DNA of 18,833 bases from Flavobacteriales bacterium UBA720. GTDB lineage: Bacteria > Bacteroidota > Bacteroidia > Flavobacteriales > Weeksellaceae. The translations under genes and the position numbers were made by a program. Each line of letters opens with the position of its first letter. The first letter of the stretch is position 1. The stretch spans positions 1,481 through 20,313 of the forward strand of contig DBLQ01000076.1 of the NCBI GenBank assembly GCA_002297505.1, in the 5' to 3' direction. The notes under the pieces are model-generated. The model was given only the letters and a program-made list of their open reading frames with translations, searched no databases and was not told the origin of the DNA. Positions 7,436-15,064 of the stretch are shown piece after piece.

Positions 7436-8884
7436 ATGAATCAATTTTTTGCTAATCATAAAAATAAAATCGCTATGGCTGCACTGTCACTTGCGCTGGC
7501 AAGCTGCAAAGCACCGATGGCGACCAAAGTTCAGGATCGTGTTAAAGAAACCATTCCGCAGAATTTTGATAATCAAAATGTGACGGAGAACAATTCCGGA
7601 ATCACACCCTGGAAACAATTCTTCACGGATCCTAACCTCGTGGTTCTGATTGACGAAGCGCTGAAAAATAACCAGGAATTAATGATTACACTTCAGCAAA
7701 TCGAGATTGCCAAAAGTGATGTGCTGTACAAAAACGGAAAACTGAGTCCTACGGTGGCCGCCCGATTGGGTGCAGGTGTGGAAAAAGTCGGCCGCTACAC
7801 CAGCACCGGCGCCGGCGATGCCTCCACAGACATAGAACCCGGCAAGGAAGTTCCGGAAAACCTCGCCAACTTCGATGGCGGATTGGTGGCCAATTGGGAA
7901 GTGGACATCTGGCATAAGCTGAGAACCGAGAAACAGGCTGCCGTAGCGCATTATCTGTCTACGGTGGAAGGTAAGAATTTTGTACTGTCCAGCCTGATAG
8001 CCGAAGTGGCAGACGATTATTACGAATTACTGTCATTGGACAATCAGCTTGACATCATTCATCAATACATGGATTTGCAGAAAAAAGCACTCGAAATCGC
8101 AAAAATCCAGAAGCAAGCAATGGCTGCCACAGAACTGGCGGTGAAAAAATTCGAAGCTGAATTGGCCAAATCCAATGCCACCGAATATGACCTGAAGCAG
8201 CAGATTACAGAAAAAGAAAATCAGATCAATGCCTTACTGGGCCGCTATCCGCAGCCCATTGTGCGAAGCAGGGAAAGTTTTATGTCCATTGTTCCGCAGA
8301 CTGTGTATACGGGAATACCTTCTCAGCTTCTCTCCAACCGTCCGGATATTAAGCAGGCGGAACTGGAGTTGCAGGCCGCAAAACTGGATGTGGAAGCTGC
8401 GCGCAAGGAATTCTACCCAAGTCTCGAAATCAACGCAGCTTTGGGACTGGAAGCTTTCAAACCCAATTATCTGGTGAAAATGCCTGAATCTGTTGCGTAC
8501 AGCTTAGTGGGCGAACTGGCAGGTCCGCTGATTAACAAGAGCGCTATACAGGCTCAATTCAAATCTGCCGATGCCAGACAGATCCAGGCGTTGTATGAAT
8601 ATGACAAAACCATCCTGAGCGCTTATCTGGACATTACCAACCAGATGTCGGCCATCAAAAATCTCGATCAATATTATGAGATGAAATCCCAGGAAGTCAA
8701 AGCCCTGGACCAGGGCATCGATATTGCGAATCAGCTTTTCCGCAACATGCGCGCCGATTACTTAGAAGTGCTGATGAATCAGCGGGATGCTCTGGACGCC
8801 AAAATGGAACTGATTGATGCCAAGGAAAGACAACTGAGCACCGTGGTGAACATCTACAAAAGCTTGGGCGGCGGCTGGAAATAA
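7436..8884 (+). CDS. RND efflux outer-membrane factor lipoprotein (TolC/OprM-like, NodT family)
   Basis: This is the outer-membrane channel of the tripartite exporter. It has 482 residues, the usual OprM size. The signal peptide ends in a lipobox LALASC with the lipidated Cys at residue 24. Two outer-membrane-efflux repeats follow: the first contains FDGGLVANWEVDIWHKLR, the second contains LLSNRPDIKQAELELQAAK, both standard for the family. Long Ala/Gln/Lys/Glu helices form the periplasmic tunnel, and the C-terminal YLEVLMNQRDALDAKMELI is also typical. The gene is third in the operon after adaptor and pump, 180 bp downstream of the pump across a structured gap, and is followed at once by an intrinsic terminator, so the operon ends here. 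Confidence 0.95.
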   Translation: MNQFFANHKNKIAMAALSLALASCKAPMATKVQDRVKETIPQNFDNQNVTENNSGITPWKQFFTDPNLVVLIDEALKNNQELMITLQQIEIAKSDVLYKNGKLSPTVAARLGAGVEKVGRYTSTGAGDASTDIEPGKEVPENLANFDGGLVANWEVDIWHKLRTEKQAAVAHYLSTVEGKNFVLSSLIAEVADDYYELLSLDNQLDIIHQYMDLQKKALEIAKIQKQAMAATELAVKKFEAELAKSNATEYDLKQQITEKENQINALLGRYPQPIVRSRESFMSIVPQTVYTGIPSQLLSNRPDIKQAELELQAAKLDVEAARKEFYPSLEINAALGLEAFKPNYLVKMPESVAYSLVGELAGPLINKSAIQAQFKSADARQIQALYEYDKTILSAYLDITNQMSAIKNLDQYYEMKSQEVKALDQGIDIANQLFRNMRADYLEVLMNQRDALDAKMELIDAKERQLSTVVNIYKSLGGGWK

Positions 8885-8908
8885 CATTCATTATTCTCTC
8901 TATACGCG

Positions 8909-8946
8909 ATGCTTCCGGAATTCTTATTTTCGGGAGCATTTTTTTT
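8909..8946 (+). terminator. Intrinsic terminator of the RND efflux operon
   Basis: ATGCTTCCGGAA pairs with TTCGGGAGCAT (one G-T wobble and a small bulge) around an AT-rich loop, followed by eight T residues. It begins 24 bp after the outer-membrane factor stop codon. Confidence 0.88.
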
Positions 8947-8959
8947 GAAGAATAAATAT

Positions 8960-8990
8960 AAAAAAATCCCTTAGCGGAAACTAAGGGATT
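8960..8990 (-). terminator. Intrinsic terminator of the downstream-most tRNA-Phe gene
   Basis: A perfect 10-bp stem, AATCCCTTAG with CTAAGGGATT, has a 6-base loop (8965-8990). The run of A residues at 8960-8966 is the T-tract when read on the minus strand. It lies 5 bp from the tRNA 3' end. Confidence 0.88.
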
Positions 8991-8995
8991 ATTTG

Positions 8996-9068
<73 letters not shown>

Positions 9069-9092
9069 ATCACTCTTCTGTATTGAGTGGTG

Positions 9093-9123
9093 CAAATATA
9101 AAATCTTCTGGAATATAATGCAA
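9093..9123 (-). promoter_or_regulatory. Promoter of tRNA-Phe copy 1 (TTG-N20-TATATTTG)
   Basis: On the minus strand, TTG (9121-9123) and TATATTTG (9093-9100) match the Bacteroidota -33/-7 consensus with a 20-bp spacer. The predicted start site leaves a leader of about 20 bases, containing CACTC and GAGTG that could pair, before the tRNA 5' end. Confidence 0.8.
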
Positions 9124-9156
9124 ATTTAAATCCTACAAAATTTAGACATTAGCCAT

Positions 9157-9185
9157 AAAAAAAACCGCCTGATGCAGGCGGTTTT
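9157..9185 (-). terminator. Intrinsic terminator of tRNA-Phe copy 2
   Basis: AAAACCGCCTG pairs perfectly with CAGGCGGTTTT around loop ATG (9161-9185). The A-run at 9157-9164 is the T-tract on the minus strand. It lies 4 bp beyond the tRNA 3' end and would prevent reading into copy 1. Confidence 0.9.
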
Positions 9186-9188
9186 AAG

Positions 9189-9261
<73 letters not shown>

Positions 9262-9286
9262 ATTACTCTTGTTGTTTTGAGTGGTG

Positions 9287-9317
9287 CAAAAGTATATTCT
9301 TTATTGTTACCTTGCAA
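9287..9317 (-). promoter_or_regulatory. Promoter of tRNA-Phe copy 2 (TTG-N20-TACTTTTG)
   Basis: On the minus strand, TTG (9315-9317) and TACTTTTG (9287-9294) are separated by exactly 20 bp, the same spacing as in copy 1. In both copies GCACCACTCA spans and follows the -7 box, so the start-site region is conserved. Confidence 0.8.
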
Positions 9318-9353
9318 GTAATATTAAATTTAATTTTAACATTAATGCAAACA

Positions 9354-11198
9354 TCATTGATTATCAGCCGATTTTTTTTCAGTCTGAGCCTTAAAGAAAT
9401 CGCTTAACTCCTCCAGAACCGGTTTGATGGTATCTTCCGGAAGATCGCTGATGCGGATGTACATCAATCCATCAATGGCGTCATTGAAATTTGGATCTAC
9501 GTTGAAGGCAATCATTTTGGCGTTCTGCTTAATGTATTTTTTGATAAGCACCGGCAATCTAAGTTCCGGCTCCAGGTCATCGATAATCTTGTCCAGCTTA
9601 TTGAGGTCGGCGTCCATATCTTCGAAAAACAATGCTTTGTCACGCTCCTTCATCACGACCTTGAATTCATTTTTAGGATGGATGTATTGTGCCACTGCAG
9701 AATCGTAATAGTGCGAGCGCATAAACTCGATCATCAGGGATTTTGAAAACTCGGAAAATTTATTGCTGATGCTCACACCGCCCATGAGAAACTTGTGTCC
9801 GGGGTTTCTGAGGCAAACGTGAACAATCCCTCGCCATAATAAAAATAACGGAAAAGGCTTCTGCTGGTACTCCACCGAAATATAGGCCCGGCCCATCTCG
9901 ATCACTTTGCGGAAAAACGGTTGCAGTTCCGGGTCGTATTCGAAGAGGGAACTGGTGTAGAAGCCATTGATGCCATATTTCTTCATCACATCGGCACCCA
10001 ACGCCATTCTGTAGGCACCGACCAATTTTTTCTCATTGTTATCCCAAAGAAACAGGTGGTGATAATGGTTATCATATTCATCCAGGTCAAAAGGAAGGTT
10101 TGTGCCCTCGCCAATGGCGCGGAACGTGAGCTCCCGCTGTCTCCCGATTTCCCTCATAATAGACGGAATCTCTCCAGATGTGGTGAAAAATACATCATAA
10201 TCACCATGCGAAAAGAGCTTCTTATTCTCCGTATTTTTGAGAATTTCGATTTCCTTGATAATGTCCTCAATCGGCGTTTCATCAATAATATTCTGGACGA
10301 TATTGTTCTGTTTGAGCAGCGGCAGTTTGAGCGCCATATTCGGCAGCTTCAGCTTTTCTGTGATGCTCTTGCGCTTCTCGTAGTAAGACTTGAGCATGTA
10401 GACTTTGCGGTATAGATATTCTCCCAACTCTTCGATGGTTTCCTCTTCGTCCAGCTGCTTCACGGAAATGGGCTTGCCGATTCTGATGCGGATAGGTTTA
10501 TCCCGCTTTTTCATCATCTCGGCGGGCAGCATCATGGTCTGCAGATCCGGATGAAGTTTGGCAACATTGTAAAAAACCTTGCTATTGGTCGCGTGGAAGT
10601 ACATCGGGATTACGGGAACTTTAGCCTTCTTGATCAGTTTCAAGGCTGTTTTTTCCCAGGGTTTGTCCATCACCTCGCCGTACTCGTTATTTTTATTGGA
10701 AACTTCACCTGCGGGGAAAATCCCGATACAGCCGCCTTCCTGGAGATGCTTCAGCGTATCGCGCATTCCGGAAGAACTGTTGTAGGCATCTTTCCGGCCT
10801 TCAAAAGGATTGACGGAGATCACAAACGGCGCCATCGGCTCGATTTTCGAGAGGAGAAAATTGCCCATCACCTTGAAATCCGGGCGCACACGCAGCAGAA
10901 TTTTACACATAAGAATCCCGTCAATGGCACCCAGCGGATGATTGGACACCAGTATGAAAGGTCCTGTTTTCGGGACTTTGGCAAGATCTTCTTCAAAAAC
11001 AATATAGCTCAGTTCCTGTTCCTTGACAAATTGGTCGAAAAAATCTGTGCCTTTGGTGTTTTTGAGTTTGTCGTAAAGATTGTTGACATCGTTGATCTTG
11101 GCCAGATTCATAATGGCAGAGGCCACCGGCTTTTTCAGAAAACCGATTTTGTCCAGGCCCGATGCTTTAATTAAGTCTTCTTTGGATATTAAGCTCAT
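9354..11198 (-). CDS. Fused PlsC-GNAT acyltransferase, probable OlsF-type amino-acid lipid synthase
   Basis: The 614-residue protein joins two acyltransferase modules. The N-terminal module (~70-270) is PlsC/lysophospholipid-acyltransferase-like: the catalytic His87 and Asp93 lie in NHPLGAIDG (the His-x5-Asp spacing found in hemolysin/OlsA-like members), FPAGEV at 161-166, and VPVIPMYF after it. The C-terminal module (~340-560) resembles OlsB-type GNAT N-acyltransferases (VGAYRMALG, IEMGRAYIS). Such fusions (OlsF) make ornithine- or other amino-acid-containing lipids by N- then O-acylation; Bacteroidota make glycine or serine-glycine lipids by related enzymes. Which amino acid is used here cannot be told. 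It is the second gene of an operon, 5 bp after the aspartate kinase stop codon. No clear terminator was seen before the tRNA genes. The architecture is well supported; the lipid product is inferred. Confidence 0.85.
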   Translation of the reverse strand: MSLISKEDLIKASGLDKIGFLKKPVASAIMNLAKINDVNNLYDKLKNTKGTDFFDQFVKEQELSYIVFEEDLAKVPKTGPFILVSNHPLGAIDGILMCKILLRVRPDFKVMGNFLLSKIEPMAPFVISVNPFEGRKDAYNSSSGMRDTLKHLQEGGCIGIFPAGEVSNKNNEYGEVMDKPWEKTALKLIKKAKVPVIPMYFHATNSKVFYNVAKLHPDLQTMMLPAEMMKKRDKPIRIRIGKPISVKQLDEEETIEELGEYLYRKVYMLKSYYEKRKSITEKLKLPNMALKLPLLKQNNIVQNIIDETPIEDIIKEIEILKNTENKKLFSHGDYDVFFTTSGEIPSIMREIGRQRELTFRAIGEGTNLPFDLDEYDNHYHHLFLWDNNEKKLVGAYRMALGADVMKKYGINGFYTSSLFEYDPELQPFFRKVIEMGRAYISVEYQQKPFPLFLLWRGIVHVCLRNPGHKFLMGGVSISNKFSEFSKSLMIEFMRSHYYDSAVAQYIHPKNEFKVVMKERDKALFFEDMDADLNKLDKIIDDLEPELRLPVLIKKYIKQNAKMIAFNVDPNFNDAIDGLMYIRISDLPEDTIKPVLEELSDFFKAQTEKKSADNQ

Positions 11199-11203
11199 AG
11201 TTA

Positions 11204-12442
11204 TTAGGTAGTGACCATCTGGAACGTCTTTTTGGAAATCTGCTCCAGCAGGACTTTTTTGTCTTTATAAAATTGGTCCAGCGTCTCGATGTTGACATTT
11301 CTGACCGTGAATAAAGATACGTTTTTTGTCATTTGTGTGATGAAACTTTGTTGCAATTCTTCATTAAAATCATTGACATTGCCAAATTTGTCTTCCAGAC
11401 ACAGCGCCAATGAAATCGCCGAATTCTGCATTAGGGAAACTTTGATTTTATATTTGGCCAATAAGGTGAAGATCAAGCTGATGTGTTCCTCAGCAATGAA
11501 GGAAAAATCTCGCGTTTCTACATTCAGAAGCGTTTGATTTTCTTTTAGGATATAACTTTCTGTCAATTCATTATCTTCGGAGTTTCCCACTTTGGTTCCC
11601 GGTTTTTTAGGTTCCACAAATGATTTGACATAGAACGGAATGTTTTTCTGCTTCAATGGCTGCAACGTCTTCGGATGGATGACCGATGCGCCATAATAGG
11701 CCATCTCAATCGCCTCTTCATAAGAAATATGCGACAGCAATTCTACATTGTCAAATTTCCTTGGGTCGCCGGTCATCACGCCCGGAACGTCTTTCCAAAT
11801 GGTCATCTCATCGGCATTGAGGCAGTAGGCAAAAATGGCAGCCGTGTAATCCGAACCTTCGCGGCCCAGCGTCACGGTAAAATTGTTGGTCTCGGAACCG
11901 ATAAAACCCTGCGTCACATAGCAATTGATTTTGTCCAGTTTGGCAATATTCTGCTCGGTTTCCTGCCAATTGACAATGCCTTCCCTGTAATTGCTGTCTG
12001 TTTTGATGTAATCCCTGGCATCAAGCCAATGGTTAAAGAACTGAATTTCATTCAGGTATTCGCTGAGGATTTTTGAGGAAATCATCTCGCCGCAGCTCAC
12101 TACCTGGTCATAGACGAAGTTATAATTCGGCGATTTGTTTCTTCTCAAAAAAGAATCGATATCATCAAAAAACAACGAAATCTCGCCAAAAACCGGGTGA
12201 TTATCATTAAAAAGGCCTTTGGCAATCTCGATGTGATTTTGTTTGATGATCTCAATCTCGGCCTGGTAATCCTGTTTCTTGAAATAATATTCCACCACTT
12301 TTTCCAATGCATTCGTGGTTTTGCCCATTGCGGAAACCACCAGCAAACATTTTTCAAATCCTTGTGTCTCCAGCACTAAGGCTACATTTTTCACACTTTC
12401 TGCATCTTTCACAGATGCTCCTCCAAATTTGTAAACTTTCAT
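11204..12442 (-). CDS. Aspartate kinase (monofunctional)
   Basis: This enzyme phosphorylates aspartate, the first step towards lysine, threonine, methionine and diaminopimelate. The 412-residue protein starts with the nucleotide-binding KFGGASV (5-11) and has VVSAMGKTTNAL (35-46), SCGE (116-119), the substrate region TLGREGSDYT (191-200), KDVPGVMTGDPR (217-228) and YYGASVIHPKT. The C-terminal ~110 residues form a divergent ACT-type regulatory region (around SFIAEEHISLIFTLLAKY), shorter than the two full ACT domains of ~450-residue LysC proteins, so feedback control may differ. It lacks a homoserine dehydrogenase domain. It is divergent from fbp across a 238-bp gap with a -7-like box on the minus strand, and the acyltransferase follows 5 bp downstream. 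Confidence 0.93.
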   Translation of the reverse strand: MKVYKFGGASVKDAESVKNVALVLETQGFEKCLLVVSAMGKTTNALEKVVEYYFKKQDYQAEIEIIKQNHIEIAKGLFNDNHPVFGEISLFFDDIDSFLRRNKSPNYNFVYDQVVSCGEMISSKILSEYLNEIQFFNHWLDARDYIKTDSNYREGIVNWQETEQNIAKLDKINCYVTQGFIGSETNNFTVTLGREGSDYTAAIFAYCLNADEMTIWKDVPGVMTGDPRKFDNVELLSHISYEEAIEMAYYGASVIHPKTLQPLKQKNIPFYVKSFVEPKKPGTKVGNSEDNELTESYILKENQTLLNVETRDFSFIAEEHISLIFTLLAKYKIKVSLMQNSAISLALCLEDKFGNVNDFNEELQQSFITQMTKNVSLFTVRNVNIETLDQFYKDKKVLLEQISKKTFQMVTT

Positions 12443-12507
12443 TAGATTAATAGGTGTTCAGAATATGACTTCAATTAGATTATCACTATCATTTTTAAAT
12501 TAAGATT

Positions 12508-12515
12508 CAAAAATA
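12508..12515 (-). promoter_or_regulatory. Putative -7 element of the aspartate kinase-acyltransferase operon
   Basis: Read on the minus strand this is TATTTTTG, a match to TAnnTTTG, giving a leader of roughly 60 bases before the ATG at 12442. No TTG is at the right distance. No lysine-riboswitch-like structure is visible in the short leader. Confidence 0.38.
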
Positions 12516-12651
12516 TTAATAATGCCCGAATTATGAAAGGAAGTTTGGTTTTCCTTAGAAAAACATTGTTAGGAATGAAACGATATTAACGAAAAATAAA
12601 TGATTATTATCAACAATTGATAAATCTGTTTCAAAACATCAAAAATTAAAT

Positions 12652-12659
12652 TAGATTTG
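12652..12659 (+). promoter_or_regulatory. Putative -7 element of fbp
   Basis: TAGATTTG matches TAnnTTTG and would start transcription about 15 bases before the ATG at 12681. No exact TTG lies at 17-23 bp upstream. Confidence 0.42.
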
Positions 12660-12680
12660 TAAAACCCCAAAATTATAACA

Positions 12681-13700
12681 ATGTCACAACAAGCTTTACA
12701 GACTCTCGGAGAGTTTATTATCGAGAAACAGGATGATTTCAAATACTCTACAGGAGAACTTTCCAGGCTCATCAGCTCTATCAGGATTGCCACCAAAGTG
12801 GTGAACCGGGAAGTGAATAAAGCCGGAATTGCGGACATCATCGGAAAAGTGGGGACAGAAAATGTGCAGGGCGAGGAACAGCAGAAGCTGGACGTTTTAG
12901 CGAATGACATTTTTATCGCAGCACTCTCCCAGCGCGAGGTGGTGTGCGGCATTGCCTCTGAGGAGAGCGACGATTTCATCGAGATCCAATGCACGGAAAA
13001 TGCCCACCTCAGCAAATACGTGGTGCTCATTGATCCGCTGGACGGCTCATCCAACATTGATGTTAATGTTTCTGTGGGAACGATTTTCTCAATCTACCGC
13101 AGAGTGACGCCACCGGGAAGTCCTGTAGAACTCAGAGATTTCCTCCAGAAAGGCGTGAATCAGGTAGCGGCTGGCTATGTAGTCTATGGCTCATCAACCA
13201 TGATTGTTTACACTACAGGAAACGGCGTCAATGGCTTTACATTGGATCCATCCATTGGTACTTATTATCTTTCTCATAAAAACATCAAGTTCCCGACTTC
13301 GGGAAAAATCTATTCTATTAATGAAGGTAATTATGCCAAGTTTCCCCAGGGTGTGAAAGATTACATCAAGTATTGCCAGGCAGAGGAAGGCGACAGACCC
13401 TACACCTCACGATACATCGGCTCATTGGTTTCGGATTTTCACCGGAATATGCTGAAGGGCGGCATCTACATCTACCCTTCTACGTCGCAATCTCCGAATG
13501 GAAAACTCAGATTATTGTATGAATGCAATCCCATGGCTTTCCTTGCAGAACAGGCGGGTGGAAAGTGCAGCGACGGCTTCAAGCGGATTATGGAAATAGA
13601 GCCTACAGAACTTCATCAGCGCGTTCCGTTTTTTTGCGGCAGTGCAGCGATGGTGACCAAGGCTGAAGAATTTATGGCGAAAGCGGTAGTTCCTAATTAA
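12681..13700 (+). CDS. fbp: Fructose-1,6-bisphosphatase, class I
   Basis: This gluconeogenic enzyme removes the 1-phosphate of fructose 1,6-bisphosphate in the cytoplasm. The 339-residue length is the normal one for class I. The metal site is complete: the SEES region at ~95-98 (GIASEESD) and DPLDGSSNID at 118-127, whose Asp118 and Asp121 coincide with the E. coli numbering. The substrate-side signature GKLRLLYECNPMAFLAEQ is followed by AGG. It starts at ATG 12681, just downstream of a -7-like box, and is closed by a terminator at 13728. It is divergent from the aspartate kinase gene and appears to be a single-gene unit. The identification is secure. Confidence 0.97.
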   Translation: MSQQALQTLGEFIIEKQDDFKYSTGELSRLISSIRIATKVVNREVNKAGIADIIGKVGTENVQGEEQQKLDVLANDIFIAALSQREVVCGIASEESDDFIEIQCTENAHLSKYVVLIDPLDGSSNIDVNVSVGTIFSIYRRVTPPGSPVELRDFLQKGVNQVAAGYVVYGSSTMIVYTTGNGVNGFTLDPSIGTYYLSHKNIKFPTSGKIYSINEGNYAKFPQGVKDYIKYCQAEEGDRPYTSRYIGSLVSDFHRNMLKGGIYIYPSTSQSPNGKLRLLYECNPMAFLAEQAGGKCSDGFKRIMEIEPTELHQRVPFFCGSAAMVTKAEEFMAKAVVPN

Positions 13701-13727
13701 TCTTTTCAGAAACAAACATCTCATAAT

Positions 13728-13760
13728 AAAGACCGATTTGCTCGGTCTTTTCTTATTTTT
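13728..13760 (+). terminator. Intrinsic terminator of fbp
   Basis: AAAGACCGA (13728-13736) pairs perfectly with TCGGTCTTT (13742-13750) around a TTTGC loop, followed by a T-rich tail (TCTTATTTTT). It starts 28 bp after the fbp stop codon. Confidence 0.88.
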
Positions 13761-13761
13761 G
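13754..13761 (+). promoter_or_regulatory. Putative -7 element of menC inside the fbp terminator tail
   Basis: TATTTTTG matches TAnnTTTG and ends only 4 bp before the menC ATG at 13766, which would give an almost leaderless message. It lies within the T-rich tail of the fbp terminator. A -33 TTG at the right distance is not visible, and T-rich tails can match TAnnTTTG by chance. Confidence 0.4.
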
Positions 13762-13765
13762 TGAA

Positions 13766-14776
13766 ATGAAAACGGCAAAATTTTATCCTTACACACTGGA
13801 CTTTAAGCGTCCGAGCGGAACATCACGAGGCGTCCTCAATACCAAAGAAACTTATTTTATCGAAGTCTTTGAAGATGATAAAAAAGGCATTGGCGAATGT
13901 GCCCTGTTCCGGGGCTTGAGTTTTGATGACGATGATGATTACGAGGCCGCCCTGGAATGGACCTGCCGGAATATCAACCTCAATCTGGAGGAACTAAGAG
14001 AAGAGCTGGTAAATCACCCTTCTATCATCTTCGGTGTAGAGCAGGCATTGCTGAATCTTAAACATCAAAATGAACTTTACTTTCCAAGTGATTTTACGGA
14101 TGGAAAAGATTCTATAAAAATCAATGGACTGATCTGGATGGGAACTTCTGAGTATATGAAAGAACAGTTAGAAGAAAAATTGAGTCAGGGATTTTCCTGC
14201 ATCAAACTGAAAATCGGCGTAGACTGGACTTCCGAGAAAGAGATTTTGAAATCCCTGAGACAGCAATTTCCGAAAGACAAAATTGAACTTCGCGTGGATG
14301 CCAATGGTGCTTTTTCAACGGAACAGGCTAAAGTAGTTTTGCAGGAATTGGCAGAACTGGACATCCATTCCATAGAACAGCCGATACAAGCCGGCGACTG
14401 GAAATCTATGGCTGAACTTTGTCATTCTACGCCCATTCCAATTGCTCTGGACGAGGAATTAATCGGGGTTTTGAATTATGAATCAAAACAAACATTAATA
14501 AAAGAAATCAAGCCGCAATATATTATCCTGAAACCAGCTTTAGTTGGCGGATTTTCAGGTTCGGACGAATGGATAGATTTGGCAGAACAAAATAATACAG
14601 GCTGGTGGATTACTTCTGCTTTGGAAAGCAATATCGGTCTCAATGCCATTGCGCAATACACTTACACAAAAAAAAATCCGATGCCGCAAGGCTTAGGAAC
14701 CGGCGGTCTGTTTACCAATAATTATGAAACGCGCCTGCATTTGGAAGGTGAAAGGTTATGGTTTGAAAAAGAATAA
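13766..14776 (+). CDS. menC: o-Succinylbenzoate synthase (enolase superfamily)
   Basis: This enzyme should dehydrate SHCHC to o-succinylbenzoate in menaquinone synthesis; menaquinone is the usual respiratory quinone in flavobacteria. The 336-residue protein has the enolase-superfamily active site complete: Lys147-x-Lys149 in KLKIGVD, metal ligands Asp178 (RVDANG), Glu204 (SIEQPI) and Asp229 (ALDEEL), and the opposite-face Lys256 (IILKPALVGGFSG). The pattern and spacing match MenC better than muconate cycloisomerases; a dipeptide epimerase is the main alternative, but GGFSGSDEWI and the WWITSALESNIGLNAIAQ segment are typical of MenC. No other men genes are in the window. The message would start within a few bases of the ATG if the box at 13754 is used. 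No terminator is seen after it. Confidence 0.9.
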   Translation: MKTAKFYPYTLDFKRPSGTSRGVLNTKETYFIEVFEDDKKGIGECALFRGLSFDDDDDYEAALEWTCRNINLNLEELREELVNHPSIIFGVEQALLNLKHQNELYFPSDFTDGKDSIKINGLIWMGTSEYMKEQLEEKLSQGFSCIKLKIGVDWTSEKEILKSLRQQFPKDKIELRVDANGAFSTEQAKVVLQELAELDIHSIEQPIQAGDWKSMAELCHSTPIPIALDEELIGVLNYESKQTLIKEIKPQYIILKPALVGGFSGSDEWIDLAEQNNTGWWITSALESNIGLNAIAQYTYTKKNPMPQGLGTGGLFTNNYETRLHLEGERLWFEKE

Positions 14777-14826
14777 ATCTGATAGTGTCGCTACTACCTA
14801 ACTGTTTTAGTTCATCTATCAAAATT

Positions 14827-14853
14827 TACAAACATTTCGCTCCTACGGAGCTC
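14827..14853 (+). repeat. 27-bp REP-like palindromic repeat, copy 1
   Basis: The unit begins TACAAACATTTCG and ends in the palindromic core GCTCC-TAC-GGAGC followed by TC. It is 25/27 identical to the copy 50 bp downstream. From memory, similar CTCCTACGGAG-cored sequences are dispersed in flavobacterial intergenic DNA; I could not verify that here. Confidence 0.7.
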
Positions 14854-14876
14854 CGCAAATTACTAATTAATCCTGC

Positions 14877-14903
14877 TACAAACATTCCCCTCCTACGGAG
14901 CTC
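14877..14903 (+). repeat. 27-bp REP-like palindromic repeat, copy 2
   Basis: This differs from copy 1 at two positions only (TTCG becomes CCCC in part), which shortens the outer stem by one pair, leaving CTCC-TAC-GGAG. It lies in the menC-groES gap, 29 bp upstream of the groES direct repeats. Confidence 0.7.
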
Positions 14904-14931
14904 TTTAAAGTAAGACTTCGAAAAATTAAAA

Positions 14932-14974
14932 TCTGCCAAAATTTCACATCATCCTGTAAAGTCTGCCAAAATTT
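14932..14974 (+). promoter_or_regulatory. Two identical 13-bp direct repeats upstream of groES
   Basis: TCTGCCAAAATTT occurs at 14932-14944 and again, without mismatch, at 14962-14974, a repeat distance of 30 bp (about three helical turns). A half-site in opposite orientation, TTGGCA, lies at 15010-15015. The arrangement looks like an operator or an upstream activator site for the chaperonin operon. It is not the CIRCE element known from other phyla. Confidence 0.5.
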
Positions 14975-15010
14975 AACTTCGAGCATCAGACTTCCCGCCA
15001 CCAGCTTACT

Positions 15011-15024
15011 TGGCATAATCTTGG
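15011..15024 (+). promoter_or_regulatory. Possible sigma-54-like -24/-12 promoter of groESL
   Basis: TGGCATAATCTTGG resembles the -24 part (TGGCAC) and loosely the -12 part (TTGC) of sigma-54 promoters, at a fitting distance from the groES ATG (15065). The -12 GC is missing and the spacing is one base short, so this is only a candidate. No TAnnTTTG box is visible in this region. Confidence 0.3.
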
Positions 15025-15064
15025 GGAAACCTGTCGCAGAATAACATTAAAATTTTATAATACT

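Noticed and set aside
12443..12507. Lysine riboswitch in the aspartate kinase leader
   Set aside because: The leader is only about 60 bases and shows none of the long paired helices of the lysine riboswitch.
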